Assembly: GCF_029227915.1 (NCBI RefSeq)
Contig: NC_079879.1
Coordinates: 27,222,501-27,286,500 of the forward strand
From: Hydractinia symbiolongicarpus
Taxonomy: Eukaryota; Cnidaria; Hydrozoa; Anthoathecata; Hydractiniidae
Length of the DNA: 64,000 nucleotides
Reading direction: 5' to 3'
This document shows positions 60,909 through 64,000 of the stretch, piece by piece (position 1 is the stretch's first letter; every line of letters begins with the position of its first letter). Below the pieces are notes generated by a model. The model had not been told where the DNA came from. It ran no database searches and saw only the letters and a program-made list of their open reading frames with translations. The position numbers were made by a program, and so were the translations under genes.

Positions 60909-63900
60909 ATGAAAGCCACTGTGAAACCACCAGAAACTGTAAAAGACGATCAACCTGTTGCTGGTACTGTACAAAATGTTAGTCAATTTTATTTGTCCAT
61001 GAAACAGTGAATTTATTTTGCCTGAATATTTATCATATGATTTATTTTAAGGAAATTAATGATATGTACATGGTTACTAAAAGTAGGATTTTTAGTGGGA
61101 CTGGTAACAAATTTGTCATGGCATTTATATTACTTGCTTAAACTTTACATATTTTTTTAGGATAACTGGTACTCCTTGGAGGGTGAATTTGCCACTCAAC
61201 AAAGTGACGATTCAAATGTACAAGCCAGTTCTTCAGGAAATGTTCCTTTAATAAGTAATTCCATTACTAACTCCTTTATTTCAATGGCATCTCAAGCTAC
61301 CATGTTTGACACCAACCAACTAGATACAAACCTACTTATTGCTAGTATAACAGATAAAAACTCTACGGAAAACGATAAACATGGTCTTGGTGTAGATAAC
61401 GAAAAAAGTTCAGAAACTAGTCTTAGTGGATTACGTTTAAATCTTCAAGAAAGCATTGATGGAGAAATTTCAGAATCTCATCATAGTTCTAGCATTAATT
61501 CAACTCATTCAGTGTTATCATCAAATTTGCCATCAGCGAATGAAGCTAATAACACCAGCTCATTGTTGCAAAGAGCACAAAATGCTAACTGGTCATCGTT
61601 TTTATCGAATCAGAACTCTACCCGCGAAAAAGACTCTCAGTGGATTAACTTACAAAACAGCAACAACATACAAGACATAAGCAGGCCTGAACCTTTAGGC
61701 TTTGCAAGAAACGATACGGGATTAAACAATTTTACGACTTCCATAAGTAGTTCCATAACCTCCCCTTTAAGTTCCAGTGTCATGCCTGCCTCGGCTAATA
61801 TCACTAAGGAAACAGCGAGTTTAAATATATCTGAAAATTCATTAAACTATTCAAATGGTAATGCTAAAGAACTTTATAGAAATGTTGGTAAACTTGATAA
61901 CCTTCAAAAAAATTTAACTTCAGAATTAAGTAGTAGTGAGAATGATATAGTGAAGCAAACTTCACCTTCTCATGATGTGAATTCTCATCAAGTTGTTTCT
62001 CACGATATTAATTCTGAAGAAGTTAATTTTTCTTCTCTATCTTCGTCGCTTACCATGCCTAGCTACAAAGAAGTCTCGCCAAAAAGCCGTAACCAACACG
62101 AAACGCCGGTCACGAAGCTTTTAGGTTCTACATACAAACAAACACAACAATTCTTGAAAGATTTAAAGAATGTAAAACTAACCTATGAAAGTGATAATGT
62201 TAATATGTCGACTTTAGACGATGGAATTTCATTTACTATGACTGGTACGCCCTCTAGAAGTGAATCTTGCCAAATGGGAGAGAGTCAACTCCGTTACGCA
62301 GATCTACCAGCTCACAATGAAGATGTTTCGGAATCTTTGGGAAACAAAAATGCTTTAATCGAGCAAGACATTACGTCGGCTTCAATTGACGGCTTAAATT
62401 TTAACAAGCTGCCAATCAACTTTAAACAACAAAACAAAGACTCGTCTCAATTAATCTCTGAATTGGACAGTAGCGTATCCAAATCTTCTTATGGAAAAAG
62501 AGACTCCGAGGGGGAGCTTTCGTTAAGTGAATTAACAGATCCTTTACGAGATATCTCAAATTTAAGTAGCACATCCCAGACTGCCAAAAGTAAAACTTCA
62601 TCGAGCTCAACAGTCAGGCAAAATAACTTGGAACCCATTCAAGAGGTTTTATCACCAGATTATAAAAGACAATCCCCTAGACTACACAATGAAAGCCACT
62701 TAACGAAAAACAACCGTGATCAATTTGTACATCGTCCACCTACCGGCGATGTCCAACCTTCCTCGAAACCGAGTAGAGGTATTTACGACATTAGAAATTC
62801 TACAAGCCCAGGAAGCTCTAATAGAAAAAGAATCTTATCAGGTAAACCGTTTAAATGTAAACCGAACAGTTCAACTAGCGATCCGTTGCTAGTGTATGTG
62901 TCGGAAGATTCGAAACTAACAGAATCGGCTCTGTCAAATTCTTCACAATACCAGCCTTATGTAGAAGCTGAGCCGAATGTTCTCTCCTCTGGAACATCAC
63001 GCAATATGCTCAATTTAACCAGCAGTGAGGACAACAGTCTGAAATACGTTGCGGATTCTCGAATAAAAGAAATAGCTGATCGAGTTCTTTATGATTATAA
63101 ATCGAATACTGACGTCTGTGAAACATCGCGACCATCGCATGAAACATCGCAGCCATTGCATGTAACATCGCGCTCATTGCATGGAACTTCGCAGCCATTG
63201 CATAAAATATCGCAGCCATTGGGTGAAACATTGCACCCATTGCATGGAACATCGCAGCCATTGCCTGACTCCCACAAAAACTTATTAGCCCAATCTAAAT
63301 CAACTGACGACCCCAGTTCGACTCCAACGGAATATACAGATGGCTTGTTGGCTTCTGATAGTACCTTTTTCGCTGATTCTTCGTCAAATGCTGTAACACC
63401 TGTTGATAACAACTGGTCAAACACTAAACGTGAAAAAAAATCACTTTCTATTCGTCCAACTTCAACTGTTAAACCTTCAAATTCTCAAGACAGAGCAATT
63501 TCATCACATTCCTCAAAAATAAGAGTACCGTCAGTGTACGAAAACCGAAGCGGATTCCCTACAGCTAACCAACGTACACCCAGTGAGGAAAACAACAAGA
63601 CAGGAAAGAGCTTGAACCGATTGTGGGAGGATTTTAATTCAACATTTAAAAGGGGAAGCGATGAAGAAAGTCCCGTTATAAAAAAGCTGGAGTTGTTTTC
63701 TCAAATTTTAAGCGAGCAAAAGAAAAACAGATCGACGAGAATCAGTAAGTCGATCACAAGTGACTCTTCTTCGTCCGTAACTTCCACCCCATTTGAAATT
63801 CCGCATAATCGAAAGCAACCACGGAGGAGGATTCCTCCAACAGAAAATGTTAAGAGGATTTCAAATGGAAAAAGACCTAGCGCTTGTCCGTATTGTCAAA

Positions 63901-64000
63901 AAAGGGAAGTTGGTACAAATTGTCCGACTCCATGTACGTCTGATGTGGAGGCTGACAGGCCGTTGATGCTTCAAACCTGGACACAGACAACACCGTCCTT
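60909..64000 (+). CDS. Large Ser/Asn-rich protein, partial; possibly ALMS1-like
   Basis: Two exons: 60891-60977 (coding from ATG 60909 or from further upstream) and 61161 to the window end, joined in phase 0 (GTTAGT donor, TTTTTTTAG acceptor). The second is open for 946 codons with no stop and continues outside the window. The protein starts MKATVKPPETVKDDQ, then DNWYSLEGEF; most of it is hydrophilic, rich in Ser, Asn and Thr, and probably disordered. Near residues 670-725 there is a run of imperfect heptapeptides of the type HETSQPL. The last part is more ordered: LNRLWEDFNSTFKRG, VIKKLELFSQILSEQ and a small cysteine cluster CPYCQKREVGTNCPTPC. Length, composition and the KLELFSQIL-type segment remind me of the region ahead of the ALMS motif in ALMS1-type centrosomal proteins, but that is a guess; the diagnostic C-terminus is beyond the window. 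Confidence 0.8.
63117..63264 (+). repeat. 21-bp coding tandem repeat
   Basis: Seven imperfect copies of a 21-base unit (consensus near CATGGAACATCGCAGCCATTG) encode HETSQPL-type heptapeptides inside the large exon. The unit length keeps the frame. The opposite strand shows Met-Ala-Ala-Met-Phe-His frames that are shadows of this repeat. Confidence 0.85.

Noticed and set aside
60909..60911. Certain start codon for the large gene
   Set aside because: The frame is open to the acceptor at 60890, so an upstream coding exon cannot be excluded; kept only as a possible start.
61456..61680. 74-codon plus-strand frame
   Set aside because: Shadow in another frame of the large exon that is open from 61161 to the window end.
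63010..63424. Minus-strand Met-Ala/Cys-Asn-Gly repeat frames
   Set aside because: Antisense shadows of the 21-bp coding repeat on the plus strand.

Overview
This is a eukaryotic, AT-rich genomic window that looks like an early-branching metazoan, most likely a cnidarian. The evidence is the multi-exon genes with GT/AG introns, animal-type proteins (a ZRANB1/TRABID deubiquitinase, INPP5A, a rhodopsin-class GPCR, TAF11, SNRPG), and a dense load of Penelope-like, RTE-like, Harbinger, Helitron-like and tRNA-derived SINE sequences. The taxon is an inference; nothing in the window proves it.

Layout: 1-0.8 kb holds a decayed THAP-type transposase on the minus strand. 2.2-3.0 kb is a Harbinger-derived non-autonomous transposon with a 3-bp TTA target duplication. 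5.1-5.4 kb is a small inverted-repeat element. 5.9-8.7 kb is a nest: a CAGGCCTG-ended DNA element containing three long (TA)n tracts, a head-to-head Penelope-like inverted repeat and two copies of a tRNA-derived SINE. TAF11 follows (8.8-10.7 kb, plus, four exons). 12.5-15.4 kb is another mobile block: a TA-flanked mariner/pogo-like MITE, a second Penelope-like fragment and a TTAA-flanked 1.1-kb element. 16.3-18.4 kb holds tandem Helitron-like minis and a GATTATG-rich array. A SAM-dependent methyltransferase gene lies at 18.6-19.9 kb (plus).

22.6-33.6 kb is a complete 16-exon INPP5A-type inositol 5-phosphatase gene on the minus strand, reconstructed exon by exon with consistent phases (398 aa). 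36.6-41.2 kb is a complete six-exon ZRANB1/TRABID-type deubiquitinase gene (plus, 688 aa). A class A GPCR lies on the minus strand at 42.7-43.6 kb. SNRPG (47.5-53.1 kb, minus, four exons including a 23-nt microexon, 76 aa) diverges from a tentative small unknown gene (53.4-56.1 kb). A 5'-truncated RTE-like LINE with an internal PHD-type finger occupies 57.7-60.4 kb. The window ends inside a very large, low-complexity coding exon (60.9-64.0 kb and beyond), possibly an ALMS1-like centrosomal protein.

The cellular genes are housekeeping functions (transcription initiation, splicing, ubiquitin editing, inositol phosphate signalling) without an operon-like relation. I see no CRISPR array, no genuine tRNA or rRNA gene and no clear new defence or metabolic system. 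The most unusual content is the nested mobile-element architecture and the missing CAAX tail of INPP5A.
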